From an uncultured SAR86 cluster bacterium (GTDB lineage: Bacteria > Pseudomonadota > Gammaproteobacteria > Magnimaribacterales > D2472), in contig CACOEZ010000002.1 of assembly GCA_902626385.1 (NCBI GenBank), positions 124,001 to 188,000 on the forward strand: a DNA stretch of 64,000 bases, written 5' to 3'. The notes beneath the pieces are model-generated. The model was given only the letters and a program-made list of their open reading frames with translations, had not been told where the DNA came from and did not search any database. Every line of letters starts with the position of its first letter. Within the stretch, counting starts at the first letter, position 1. The position numbers and the translations under genes were made by a program. Below, piece after piece: positions 35,753-44,312 of the stretch.

Positions 35753-37318
35753 ATGAAAGAGTTATCTGTTAATAGTAAAAACATAGATACAATCTTAGTT
35801 TTAGACTTTGGCTCTCAATATACCCAATTAATTGCGCGACGAGTAAGAGAGAGCAATGTTTACTCAGAAATACTCCCTTGGGACATTGACGAAAGTAAAA
35901 TTAAACTTTTAAATCCAAAAGGAATTATCCTTTCGGGCGGACCAAATTCTGTAACAGAAGCATATACTCCTAGAATTCCTCAGATTATTTTTGATCTCTC
36001 AGTGCCTATATTGGGTATCTGTTATGGCATGCAAACTCTTGCTGAGCAGATGGGAGGACAAGTAATATCAGCTGATAATAAGGAGTTTGGACACTCAGAA
36101 TTAAATATTCATGTTGAATCAGCCATGCTGAAAGGTATTGATAAAAGACTAAATGTGTGGATGAGTCATGGAGATCAAGTCCAAGACTTACCAGATAATT
36201 TTAAACTAATAGCCTCTACATCTACTGCTCCAATTGCGGTTATGGAGCATGAGTCTCTGCCTATATACGCATTGCAATTTCATCCCGAGGTTACTCATAC
36301 AGATAAAGGCCAAAATATTATTGAAAACTTTATATTAGATATTTGCAATGCTGATACTGCATGGAAAATGGATCATCTAATTAATAAAAGAATAGAAGAA
36401 ATAAAAGAAAAAGTTAAAGATGGAAAAGTTTTACTGGGATTATCTGGGGGAGTTGATTCGTCTGTAACTGCTGCTTTATTACACAAAGCAATTGGAAAAA
36501 AATTAACCTGTGTTTTTGTAAATAATGGATTGCTTAGAAAAGGAGAAGTTGAAGAGGTAATGCAAACTTTCAAAGAAAATATGAACTTAAACGTTATTAA
36601 ATCTGAGAGTGAGGAAATTTTTCTTAGACATCTTAAAAATATTGACGATCCAGAGCAAAAAAGAAAGATAATCGGGAGGACTTTTATTGATATTTTTGAT
36701 GCTGAAGCTATTAAGTTGAAGGAAATTAAATTCCTTGCACAAGGAACTATTTATCCAGATGTAATAGAATCGTCCGGAAGTGAGTCTAACGAGGCAAGAG
36801 TAATCAAATCGCATCACAATGTTGGAGGACTGCCGGAAGAGATGGAACTTGATTTGGTTGAACCGCTCAGAGATCTTTTCAAAGACGAAGTCAGAAAAAT
36901 GGGTGTTGAGCTCGGCATTCCAAAAGAAATGCTTGAAAGACATCCTTTTCCAGGACCAGGACTTGGAGTAAGGATAATAGGTGAGATAACTAAAGAAAAA
37001 ACAAAAATACTACAACATGCAGATCATATTTTTATTGAAGAATTAATCAAAGCAGATTTGTATGACAAGGTTAGCCAAGCTTTTGCTGTACTATTACCTG
37101 TTAAGTCGGTTGGTGTTGTTGGTGATGAAAGAAGATATGCTGAAGTTATAGGTTTACGCGCAGTTGAAACGGTAGATTTTATGACTGCAAGATGGGCCCA
37201 TCTTCCTTATGAGTTTTTAGAACATGTCTCTAACAGGATAGTAAACGAAATAGAGCAGGTGAGCAGAGTTGTATATGATATTTCAAGCAAACCTCCAGCA
37301 ACTATTGAGTGGGAATAG
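35753..37318 (+). CDS. guaA: GMP synthase (glutamine-hydrolysing)
   Basis: Converts XMP to GMP using glutamine. The 521-residue chain has a class I glutamine amidotransferase domain ([15 protein letters not shown] with the nucleophilic Cys, HPEVTHT with the catalytic His), an ATP pyrophosphatase P-loop ([17 protein letters not shown] near 227), and the C-terminal dimerisation domain ending [11 protein letters not shown] 35753 is preferred to a TTG one codon earlier. The last codons form one copy of a 20-bp direct repeat that recurs 2.26 kb downstream, so the 3' end appears to have been used as an integration site and kept functional. Confidence 0.97.
   Translation: MKELSVNSKNIDTILVLDFGSQYTQLIARRVRESNVYSEILPWDIDESKIKLLNPKGIILSGGPNSVTEAYTPRIPQIIFDLSVPILGICYGMQTLAEQMGGQVISADNKEFGHSELNIHVESAMLKGIDKRLNVWMSHGDQVQDLPDNFKLIASTSTAPIAVMEHESLPIYALQFHPEVTHTDKGQNIIENFILDICNADTAWKMDHLINKRIEEIKEKVKDGKVLLGLSGGVDSSVTAALLHKAIGKKLTCVFVNNGLLRKGEVEEVMQTFKENMNLNVIKSESEEIFLRHLKNIDDPEQKRKIIGRTFIDIFDAEAIKLKEIKFLAQGTIYPDVIESSGSESNEARVIKSHHNVGGLPEEMELDLVEPLRDLFKDEVRKMGVELGIPKEMLERHPFPGPGLGVRIIGEITKEKTKILQHADHIFIEELIKADLYDKVSQAFAVLLPVKSVGVVGDERRYAEVIGLRAVETVDFMTARWAHLPYEFLEHVSNRIVNEIEQVSRVVYDISSKPPATIEWE
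37298..37317 (+). repeat. attL-like direct repeat at the guaA 3' end
   Basis: GCAACTATTGAGTGGGAATA encodes the last residues ATIEWE and most of the stop codon of guaA. It is repeated with one mismatch at 39556-39575. The 3' end of guaA is a known tyrosine-integrase target in several bacteria, so this copy is read as the left attachment site. Confidence 0.75.
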
Positions 37319-37356
37319 TTACATTGGCTCAAACCCTTATTCCTAAGCTGTTTCCC

Positions 37357-37416
37357 TTGTTGTAAAGTTGTTGTAAAAACGCATTCCTTCGCTTTTGTTG
37401 TAAACATTATTGTAAA
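37357..37416 (+). repeat. Left TTGTTGTAAA cluster (four copies)
   Basis: Copies at 37357-37366, 37368-37377 and 37395-37404 are exact, and 37407-37416 (TTATTGTAAA) has one mismatch. The first two are 11 bp apart, about one helical turn. The arrangement resembles arm-type recombinase or accessory-protein sites near an attachment core. Confidence 0.6.
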
Positions 37417-37477
37417 GTTTTGCTATTACTGCACTTCATAAGAAATAATATAATTTATTTAAGGTTAAAATCTAAAT

Positions 37478-39364
37478 ATGAAATACAGAGCAGAAATTGA
37501 TGGCTTAAGAGCATTGGCAGTATTGCCTGTTATTTTCTTTCATGCTGGTTTCGAGTTTTTCAACGGAGGGTTTGTTGGAGTTGACATTTTCTTTGTTATA
37601 AGTGGGTACTTAATTACAACCATTATTATTTCTGAGATGGCTGAGGACAACTTCAGCATCGTTAATTTTTATGAACGTCGTGCTCGTAGGATTCTACCAG
37701 CCTTATTTTTTGTTATGGCTGCCTGTTTGCCCTTTGCTTGGCTGTGGTTTTTGCCTAGTGACTTAAAAGACTTTGGTCAAAGTTTGGTTGCCGTGTCAAT
37801 ATTTTCTTCTAACATTCTTTTTTGGATAGAAGGTGGTTACTTCGGAACAGCTACTGAACTAAAACCTTTAATTCATACATGGAGTTTGGCAGTTGAAGAA
37901 CAGTACTACATACTTTTTCCAATTTTCTTAATGCTCACTTGGAAGCTGGGTATTAAATGGATATTAATTTTATTATCGATAATTTTTCTGATTAGTTTAG
38001 GAGTAGCTGAATGGGGTGCTTACAATTCTCCATCTGGCGCTTTCTTCTTACTACCAACAAGGGGTTGGGAAATACTTGTTGGTGTATTTGCTGCTTTTTA
38101 CCTTAATTATAATACTCACTTAAAATCTCATACTATAAACCAAGTATTGAGTTTGCTAGGTTTTGGAATGATCAGTTATTCAATTATCGCTTTTAATGAA
38201 ACAACTCCTTTTCCGAGTTTATATACTTTGATACCTACAATTGGAACAGGGTTATTAATTTTATATGCTGTTCCAAAAACTTATGCTCACAAATTACTAA
38301 GCATGAAATTTATTGTTGGGATCGGGCTTATTTCATATAGTACTTACCTTTGGCATCAACCCTTATTGGCGTTTACGAAGTATAGAGTTTTGGGAGAGCC
38401 TTCTGACCTCAATCTTATTATTTTATGCGCTGCCTCATTAGTGATAGCTTGGTTTAGTTGGAAGTTTGTTGAGATGCCTTTTAGATCAAAAACGAAAGTT
38501 AGTAGAAGATCTATTTTTAAATTTGCATTAATTTTTACTCTTTTCTTTTCGGTCACTGGACTTTGGTTACATAATAATAATGGGGCCTTAGAGTATTATC
38601 CTAAAGAAAAGCAAAAAATATTAGTAAATTTTATTAATCCTTCAGCCTATGTAAACAAAAGGCATAAACAAATCAGACTTTTAGAGTTCTCTAAAAGTAA
38701 TGATAAAAATGATATTTTAATAATTGGAGACAGTCATTCAGAAGATTTAGTTAATGCTGTTTTTGAAGCAGGCTTGAATAATGATATGGAATTTTCTTCA
38801 TATTATATTCCAGTAGGATGTGGCGTCTTATTTGTAAGAGATAAAAAGGACAGGGAGGCCACTAACTTAAATTGTCAAAGAGAGGACGGTTCTTTTTTTA
38901 ATAATGATCTGCAAATACAAATGTCTTTGGCTGATGAAGTATGGATCATTTCAAGTTGGACACAAAGAGATCTAATTTACATGTCTAAATCCATAGAGAA
39001 TATTAAGACTATAAATAAAAATATTAAATTATTTGGCACTAAAAACTTTGGAACCCCAAGCTCCAAATGGTACAACACAGTGGACATAGATGATTGGTCT
39101 TCTGCAATATTTGATGATTCTGACAAAAGCAAATATGCAACAATCTCAAAAGTTAATAATGATTTGAGTAATATATCTAAATCTTTAAGTGTTGAATTTT
39201 TTAATACACAGCATCTTATATGCAGAGGTGAAGCTTTTTGTTCTAACTATATTGATGGAAATATCATCTCATATGATGGAACTCATCTAACAAAACATGG
39301 TGCAAAAATATTAGGTTTATCTCTAAAGAACGAGCTTAATAAAAATAATAGGTTAAAAGACTGA
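37478..39364 (+). CDS. Acyltransferase 3 family (OafA/YrhL) with C-terminal SGNH domain
   Basis: A 628-residue inner-membrane O-acyltransferase. The membrane part (about 1-350, ten or so hydrophobic helices) has the family's YRAEIDGLRALAVLPVIFFH, GGFVGVDIFFVISGYLI, FYERRARRILPALF and HTWSLAVEEQYYILFP. The periplasmic SGNH-hydrolase-like domain starts near DILIIGDSHSEDL (about 412) and ends with the Asp-His pair region YDGTHLTKHGAK. Such two-domain proteins O-acetylate O-antigen, capsule or other glycans. As sole cargo of the guaA cassette it would change surface chemistry and perhaps phage sensitivity. Promoter TATAAT-like sequence lies at about 37449. Confidence 0.88.
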   Translation: MKYRAEIDGLRALAVLPVIFFHAGFEFFNGGFVGVDIFFVISGYLITTIIISEMAEDNFSIVNFYERRARRILPALFFVMAACLPFAWLWFLPSDLKDFGQSLVAVSIFSSNILFWIEGGYFGTATELKPLIHTWSLAVEEQYYILFPIFLMLTWKLGIKWILILLSIIFLISLGVAEWGAYNSPSGAFFLLPTRGWEILVGVFAAFYLNYNTHLKSHTINQVLSLLGFGMISYSIIAFNETTPFPSLYTLIPTIGTGLLILYAVPKTYAHKLLSMKFIVGIGLISYSTYLWHQPLLAFTKYRVLGEPSDLNLIILCAASLVIAWFSWKFVEMPFRSKTKVSRRSIFKFALIFTLFFSVTGLWLHNNNGALEYYPKEKQKILVNFINPSAYVNKRHKQIRLLEFSKSNDKNDILIIGDSHSEDLVNAVFEAGLNNDMEFSSYYIPVGCGVLFVRDKKDREATNLNCQREDGSFFNNDLQIQMSLADEVWIISSWTQRDLIYMSKSIENIKTINKNIKLFGTKNFGTPSSKWYNTVDIDDWSSAIFDDSDKSKYATISKVNNDLSNISKSLSVEFFNTQHLICRGEAFCSNYIDGNIISYDGTHLTKHGAKILGLSLKNELNKNNRLKD

Positions 39365-39399
39365 AATCTTTAAGAATGATAGATTTAGGAGGCATTAGC

Positions 39400-39552
39400 G
39401 TTGTAAACTTTACAACAACAGAAATACTAAACTACTGATAATAGAAGGATATTAAGATAGTGAGACACACAGAAACAAACCACAAATGTTGTAAAAATGT
39501 TCTAAAGACACATTTGCCCCTCGCAAACCTTTTCTGCATACGGGATTGTAAA
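39400..39552. repeat. Right TTGTAAA cluster, including a 17-bp palindrome
   Basis: TTGTAAA occurs at 39401-39407, 39489-39495 and 39546-39552, and an inverted TTTACAACAA at 39409-39418. The first pair forms GTTGTAAACTTTACAAC (39400-39416), a perfect palindrome with one central base. The last copy is 3 bp from the right direct repeat. The same motif clusters at the left end of the cassette and I do not see comparable clusters elsewhere in the window. Confidence 0.6.
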
Positions 39553-39555
39553 ACT

Positions 39556-39575
39556 GCGACTATTGAGTGGGAATA
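39556..39575 (+). repeat. attR-like direct repeat (second guaA tail)
   Basis: GCGACTATTGAGTGGGAATA differs from the guaA copy at one base. It is preceded by ATTGTAAAACT, not by guaA sequence, and is followed by A to complete a TAA stop in the guaA frame (ATIEWE-stop). It lies 17 bp before the next gene. Confidence 0.75.
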
Positions 39576-39592
39576 AATTAAAAATATAAAAA

Positions 39593-40843
39593 ATGAAGTT
39601 TTTTGGTTGGAGAATGGTATTTACGGGTCTTGCTGTTGAATTCACTGTTATAGGTTTCCTCTTTTATAGCTTTCCTGTTTTTTGGCCTTACCTAATATCA
39701 GAACTTGGTATGACCGAAAGTCAGCTTGGCATGATCACCGCATTTTATTTTATACCTGTTTCAATTTTGGCTATTTTTATAGGCCGCGGTCTTGATAAGT
39801 ATTCTGTCAAAAACTTTATGATGATAGGATCCATATTTTATGCTGTAGGACTATTTTCTTTAAGTTTCATAAATTCTTATTGGTCGCTTGTGATGATTTA
39901 TCTGACTATTCTTGCCTTGGGATCAATTATGATGGGAAATTTAGCTGTAGCTAAATTAATATCAAATTGGTTCGATAAAAACGCTGGAAGAGCGTTGGGT
40001 ATTGCAGCAGTCGGCATTTCATTTTCAGGAGTTGTGCTTCCATTGGTTGTAGATCCTCTTCTTGACTTAGTGGGCTGGAGAAATGTTTATGTAATCTTTG
40101 CTTCTGTTGTTCTTTTTATCATCTTACCTCTTATTTTTTTTGTTGTGATCGATGATCCAAAGACCGTCAACCAAGTTAAAGATGGTATTAAAAGAGATAA
40201 TGAAGAAGAATCCTCACCACAAGAAATGACTTCAAAAGATCTTTTATCTAAAAAAGTATTTTGGATAATTTCTTTAGCGTTTGCTTTCCAATTTCTTTCC
40301 ATGATGGGTGTAATTGCTTTCTTACCTATTCATGCAAGTAAAATGGGGTTAGATGAAATATGGAATCTTTTAGGTTTTCCGGTTAAACAATATGTTTTTG
40401 CATATGCCTTAGCTGCTTTCGGAGGAGTCTTAGGAAAATTAATATTTGGATATCTTATGGATCTTATGAAGGCAGCATATCCTTCAATGATAGCAATGTC
40501 TCTTCAAGCAATCGGAATCTTTGGGTTTACTTATTTTAATGAACCAATTATCTTTTTTTTAAGCGCATTGATATTTGGTTTGGGTTATGGAGCTGCAACG
40601 CCACTTATGACTGCGTGTTATCTGAGAGCATTTGGTTCACATAATCTTGGGAAAGCCAGAGGTATATCATCTCCAATTGTTGCTCCGCTTCAACCAATCG
40701 GAATTCTTATAACAAGCATTCTCATAGGTTTTCAAGATACTTACTTTTTAGCTTTCAATATTATGGGATGTTTTGCTCTATTAGCATTAGTTTTGGCAAG
40801 CCAAATACAGGAGCCTCATAAATCTGAGATGTTTACCGATTGA
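39593..40843 (+). CDS. Major facilitator superfamily transporter (monocarboxylate/oxalate-type)
   Basis: A 416-residue, 12-helix carrier. The start FGWRMVFTGLAVEFTVIGFLFYSFPVFWPYL and the WF (SNWFDKNAGRALGIAAVGISF) loop are typical of the OFA/monocarboxylate branch of the MFS. A charged central loop (about 190-220) separates the two six-helix halves. Substrate is unknown. In the absence of the guaA cassette this gene would directly follow guaA with 17 bp spacing. The stop codon lies inside a 20-bp palindrome. Confidence 0.85.
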   Translation: MKFFGWRMVFTGLAVEFTVIGFLFYSFPVFWPYLISELGMTESQLGMITAFYFIPVSILAIFIGRGLDKYSVKNFMMIGSIFYAVGLFSLSFINSYWSLVMIYLTILALGSIMMGNLAVAKLISNWFDKNAGRALGIAAVGISFSGVVLPLVVDPLLDLVGWRNVYVIFASVVLFIILPLIFFVVIDDPKTVNQVKDGIKRDNEEESSPQEMTSKDLLSKKVFWIISLAFAFQFLSMMGVIAFLPIHASKMGLDEIWNLLGFPVKQYVFAYALAAFGGVLGKLIFGYLMDLMKAAYPSMIAMSLQAIGIFGFTYFNEPIIFFLSALIFGLGYGAATPLMTACYLRAFGSHNLGKARGISSPIVAPLQPIGILITSILIGFQDTYFLAFNIMGCFALLALVLASQIQEPHKSEMFTD

Positions 40844-40859
40844 TATAAATTTATATCAA
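40840..40859. repeat. 20-bp perfect palindrome at the MFS gene stop
   Basis: TTGATATAAATTTATATCAA is self-complementary over all 20 bases and includes the TGA stop (40841-40843). With no following T-run it is not a classic terminator. It could be an operator or a weak stem. Confidence 0.5.
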
Positions 40860-40952
40860 CCATAGTTGAAAAAAAAGAAAATGATATTACCTATTTAGAT
40901 GATATATTGAGATAAGCAATTTTAGAGATTCAAATGATAAAAATCATATTTT

Positions 40953-41906
40953 GTGACAAAAACTTTACAGATTTTGCTGGGAAACTTTTTTAGAGGAGTT
41001 TCAAAGGTGCTTTTATATCCATTCAAAATAAAGATTAATAAATTAATAATCTCATCACTTTTATTTTTTACATGTCTAATGCACAGCAATCAAGAAGTTG
41101 ATATTAATAGTCCAGAAGGTTGGGGAATGGCATTTATGACAAGCGCTGGTCTTAATCTTGGGCAATCACCACCAAGCTCAGGAGATGACATTGGAACTTT
41201 TTCAATTTCTGCAGAGCTCAGTTCAATACCTCATCTTACTAGAGAACAGCAAAAAATTGGATTTGGAGGTTTTAAAGATGAGGATTTAAATAAATCTCCA
41301 GTTTTTGGAAAATTGCGGGCTAACATTGTATTACCATTAGATTTCAATGCAGAAATATCTTGGACTCCCCCCTTCAAAATTGACGATAGCAAACCAGATG
41401 ATATTTGGGGCGCAGCTATTTCTAAATCCTTAGTTAACAACGATCGCTTTGGTTTAGGACTCAGACTATTTATGCTTAGGGGTGGAGCCATAGCTAGCGT
41501 TACATGTAGTAAAGATGTTATTGAATATGAGCCTTATACTCCAAAAAATACTTCAGGATGTATTGATAAGTCAAAGGATAAATTACAAATGGATCATGAA
41601 GGAGCTGAACTTTTTATATCCTTTAATGCTCCATCAAATGTTCATCCCTGGATATCATTAGCTTCAATAAATATTGATACTTCAGTAGAAATTGATGCTC
41701 TACTTAAAACAGGCAGAGAAAATTTAATTGTTCGCTCAGATGGATCCCTTAAAACATATTCTATTGGAATAAACTACGATTTTGATGAAAATAGGGCGCT
41801 AAGTTTTGCAAGTTCTTATACACCACTTGATGTTGAAAGGCCAAGAAATACATCAGGAAATGATAACTTCTGGAACTTAAGAGTTGGAATAATTATCAAG
41901 TTCTAG
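40953..41906 (+). CDS. Putative outer-membrane beta-barrel protein
   Basis: A 317-residue protein with no family that I recognise. The N-terminus has an unusually long basic segment before a hydrophobic leader (KLIISSLLFFTCLMHSNQE, about residues 30-48). The mature chain is rich in alternating strands (FGKLRANIVLPLDFNAEISWTP, RFGLGLRLFMLRGG, KTYSIGINYDFDENRALSFA) and ends in FWNLRVGIIIKF, a typical barrel last strand with terminal Phe. Two cysteines (CSKD, GCIDK) could form a disulfide. The GTG start is the best available but uncertain. It may be a small barrel porin; 53 bp of spacing separates it from an MFS transporter. Confidence 0.65.
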   Translation: MTKTLQILLGNFFRGVSKVLLYPFKIKINKLIISSLLFFTCLMHSNQEVDINSPEGWGMAFMTSAGLNLGQSPPSSGDDIGTFSISAELSSIPHLTREQQKIGFGGFKDEDLNKSPVFGKLRANIVLPLDFNAEISWTPPFKIDDSKPDDIWGAAISKSLVNNDRFGLGLRLFMLRGGAIASVTCSKDVIEYEPYTPKNTSGCIDKSKDKLQMDHEGAELFISFNAPSNVHPWISLASINIDTSVEIDALLKTGRENLIVRSDGSLKTYSIGINYDFDENRALSFASSYTPLDVERPRNTSGNDNFWNLRVGIIIKF

Positions 41907-41938
41907 AAAATTTATTTCTCAATCTATTAAACACCCCA

Positions 41939-41944
41939 TATAAT
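41939..41944 (+). promoter_or_regulatory. -10 box 8 nt before the second MFS start, with -35 match
   Basis: TATAAT at 41939-41944 with TTCTCA (41916-41921) 17 bp upstream (4 of 6 matches to TTGACA). ATG 41953 follows 8 nt after the -10 with no Shine-Dalgarno sequence, suggesting a leaderless start. Confidence 0.5.
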
Positions 41945-41952
41945 TGGTTGTC

Positions 41953-43260
41953 ATGGGGGAAACAAGTAAAAATTATAGAAATTTTGTATTAGTTCTTCTT
42001 ACAATTGTCTACGGCTTTAATTTTATTGATCGACAAATAATGGGCATTCTAGCCCCATTTATTCAAAAAGATTTAGGACTTACAAATACTGAACTTGGTC
42101 TTTTGATAGGGCTAGCTTTCGCTGTTTTTTATACTTTTGTTGCAATTCCGATAGCATGGTTAGCTGATAGATATAACAGGGTAAATATCTTATCTATAGC
42201 GCTAGCAACATGGAGTGGTTTTACAGCATTAACTGGATTAGCTAATAATTTTATTCAAATAGGTCTTGCTAGAATGGGCGTAGGTATTGGAGAAGCAGGA
42301 GGAAGTCCTCCTTCGCATTCAATAATTTCAGATTTGTTTCCAAAAGAAGAGAGAGCTAGCGCGCTTGGTGTTTATTCAATGGGAATTCCTCTAGGTATCA
42401 TGGCGGCATATTTCGTAACAGCATCTTTGATGGGATCATCTGAAAGTGTTGATTGGAGAAGGATATTTATTGTTTTAGGCTTAACTGGAATTGGCCTTGC
42501 TGTTATTGTAAAACTTGTTCTTAGAGAGCCAGTAAGAGGAGCAATGGAGCTTAAAAAAGATACGGTTATTCAGAAACCTCCATTTAAAGACTCTTTAAAA
42601 ATATTAATGAAAATTCCAGCTTGGTGGGCAATGTGTTTTGGAATAGCATTTGGCTCATTTGTTTCATATTCAAAATCCGCATTTCAAACTAAATATTTAG
42701 TTACTTTAGATCCAAGTTTTGATTTTCAAACTCTAGTAATAATTTTAGGTATTATGAACGGAACAACTTATGCTGCAGGTGCATTTTTTGGTGCTCGACT
42801 AGCAGACAAGTGGGGGAAAAAGGACGTTAGAGCATATGGATGGCTTCCTGCTATATCAATTGCTTTGTGCCTGCCTGTCGGAATATTAACTTGGTGGGTC
42901 CCTTCAATAGAAGTGCATCTAGTTTTTGCCACTTTATTTTTACTCTTAATAGGAATATATCTAGGCCCAAGTTTTGCTATAGCACAAACCTTAGCTCCAA
43001 TTCATATGAGAGCAATGTCTACAGCCTTATTTTTCTTTATTTTGAATATGATAGCCTTAGGAGGAGGCCCAACATTTGCTGGATGGATAATGGATATTTT
43101 TAAGGAAAGTTATAATGATCTTGAGTCTATAAGATTTTCTATGACTGTTACCTCTTTAGTTTTTATTCCATCGGTTTTAAGTTTTTTATTAGTATCAAAA
43201 TTTTTACCAAGAGACTGGAAGAAAGCTGAGGAGAGGAACTTAAACCTAGCAAAAGAGTAA
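41953..43260 (+). CDS. MFS transporter (spinster-like branch)
   Basis: A 435-residue, 12-helix carrier. YGFNFIDRQIMGILAPFIQKDLGLTNTELG near the N-terminus and the conserved loop WLADRYNRVN, with RMGVGIGEAGGSPPSHSIISDLF, match the spinster-like family often found near aromatic or lipid catabolic genes. Substrate is unknown. ATG 41953 is chosen over a TTG three codons earlier because the TTG overlaps the putative -10 box. It is followed after 2 bp by a flavodoxin-fold reductase and then further genes in the same direction, up to at least 46335. Confidence 0.85.
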   Translation: MGETSKNYRNFVLVLLTIVYGFNFIDRQIMGILAPFIQKDLGLTNTELGLLIGLAFAVFYTFVAIPIAWLADRYNRVNILSIALATWSGFTALTGLANNFIQIGLARMGVGIGEAGGSPPSHSIISDLFPKEERASALGVYSMGIPLGIMAAYFVTASLMGSSESVDWRRIFIVLGLTGIGLAVIVKLVLREPVRGAMELKKDTVIQKPPFKDSLKILMKIPAWWAMCFGIAFGSFVSYSKSAFQTKYLVTLDPSFDFQTLVIILGIMNGTTYAAGAFFGARLADKWGKKDVRAYGWLPAISIALCLPVGILTWWVPSIEVHLVFATLFLLLIGIYLGPSFAIAQTLAPIHMRAMSTALFFFILNMIALGGGPTFAGWIMDIFKESYNDLESIRFSMTVTSLVFIPSVLSFLLVSKFLPRDWKKAEERNLNLAKE

Positions 43261-43262
43261 CT

Positions 43263-43871
43263 ATGAAAAAGATTTGTATCATATTTGGTCATCACAATAC
43301 TAAAGATTCTTTCAATGCTGCAATTAGGGACACTTTTATTGATGAGGCAACTAAGATAGGCCATCAAATAGATTTAATAAATTTATTTGATGAAGAAGAA
43401 CAACTGCCTTTTTATAGAAGTGACATAAATCCACCTCCTGAGCTTGTGTTGAAATATAGAAAAAGATTAGAGAATGCTGATGTAATGTTTCTTATGAGTG
43501 CATGTCATAACTTAAGAATGAATGGCATACTTGAAAATTGGATAGATTGGGTACTTCATCCAAAATGGTTTTTCTCATATAGATCACTACTTCCAGATAG
43601 TAAATTTTTTGGAAATTATGGATTTCCAGTAGCTGGCGCAATGAAAAACAAGATTGGAGTGGTGTCAATGACCTATGGTGGGCCGATGGTTAGCTATTTC
43701 AATTTTTCTTTATTTGATAATATTCCTTTTCGAAGGTTAAAGAAGTCTGTTTTTCAACTAGGCGGCCTAAAAACAAAATATCTGAGATTTTACTCTGTTT
43801 TACCAAACATGGATCAGCAGATGTTTGAAAGAAATATGAAAAAGGTAAGAGCATTTGCCAGAAAGTTATAA
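43263..43871 (+). CDS. NAD(P)H-dependent oxidoreductase, flavodoxin-like (NQO1/KefF) fold
   Basis: A 202-residue protein of the flavodoxin_2 fold. The N-terminal FMN/FAD-phosphate loop reads FGHHNTKDSFNAAIRD, and the mid-region has NADVMFLMSACHNLRMNGILENWIDWVL with PKWFFSY, followed by GVVSMTYGGPMVSYF. Relatives reduce quinones or other electrophiles in two-electron steps. The exact acceptor is unknown. It is tightly linked to an MFS transporter and a CoA-binding protein; detoxification or catabolism of an imported compound is possible but not shown. Confidence 0.8.
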   Translation: MKKICIIFGHHNTKDSFNAAIRDTFIDEATKIGHQIDLINLFDEEEQLPFYRSDINPPPELVLKYRKRLENADVMFLMSACHNLRMNGILENWIDWVLHPKWFFSYRSLLPDSKFFGNYGFPVAGAMKNKIGVVSMTYGGPMVSYFNFSLFDNIPFRRLKKSVFQLGGLKTKYLRFYSVLPNMDQQMFERNMKKVRAFARKL

Positions 43872-43879
43872 CCTGAAGT

Positions 43880-44275
43880 ATGTCTAGAGAGCCTAAGGAA
43901 ATTTTACGAGATATCAAGACAATTGCTGTTGTAGGCATTAGCAAAGATGAGTATAAAGACAGCTTTAAAGTAATGAAATTTCTTATTGATAAAGGTTATA
44001 CAGTTTTTCCAGTTAATCCAAAACATAAAGATGAATTTATACAAGACAGAAAATGTTATGCAGGATTAAAAAACATAGATGAAAAGATTGACATGGTAGA
44101 AATATTTAGAAAAAAAGAATTTGTATTTGAGCATACAAAACAGGCAATAGAAATTGAAGCTAAAGTTTTATGGACTCAGCTAAATATCTTTTGCGATGAT
44201 TCGAAAAAACTAGCAAAAAGTGCAGGATTAGAAGTGGTCATGAATAGGTGTCCTAAAATAGAACTACAACAATGA
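43880..44275 (+). CDS. CoA-binding domain protein (YccU-like)
   Basis: A 131-residue single Rossmann-type CoA-binding domain: IKTIAVVGISKDEYKDSFKV at the N-terminus, GYTVFPVNPKH and VLWTQLNIFCDDSKKLAKSAGLEVVMNRCPKIE near the C-terminus. This is the small YccU type, related to the CoA-binding part of succinyl-CoA and acyl-CoA ligases but lacking catalytic domains. Function is not established. It precedes an enoyl-CoA hydratase by 37 bp. Confidence 0.82.
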   Translation: MSREPKEILRDIKTIAVVGISKDEYKDSFKVMKFLIDKGYTVFPVNPKHKDEFIQDRKCYAGLKNIDEKIDMVEIFRKKEFVFEHTKQAIEIEAKVLWTQLNIFCDDSKKLAKSAGLEVVMNRCPKIELQQ

Positions 44276-44312
44276 TATTGGACATATAAAAAAATATAGA
44301 TTTAAATTAATT

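Larger units (their letters stand above)
37318..39575. mobile_element. Integrase-less cassette (att-flanked) at guaA carrying one acyltransferase gene
   Basis: The interval of 2258 bp lies between two near-identical copies of the guaA tail. It contains a single gene, the OafA-like acyltransferase, and AT-rich flanks of 160 and 211 bp that hold clustered TTGTTGTAAA motifs on both sides. No integrase, transposase or toxin-antitoxin pair is visible. The downstream copy still spells ATIEWE followed by TAA and is 17 bp from the next gene, which looks like the ancestral guaA-to-MFS junction. I infer a cassette inserted by site-specific recombination with an integrase supplied elsewhere or lost. Confidence 0.65.

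Noticed and set aside
36587-36943. 118-residue minus-strand frame inside guaA
   Set aside because: It lies within the conserved ATP-pyrophosphatase region of guaA and has no independent support.
39534-39592. A second guaA gene or pseudogene as the source of the downstream ATIEWE tail
   Set aside because: No other guaA sequence precedes the 20-bp repeat; sequence to its left is unrelated, which fits an attachment site better than a decayed paralog.
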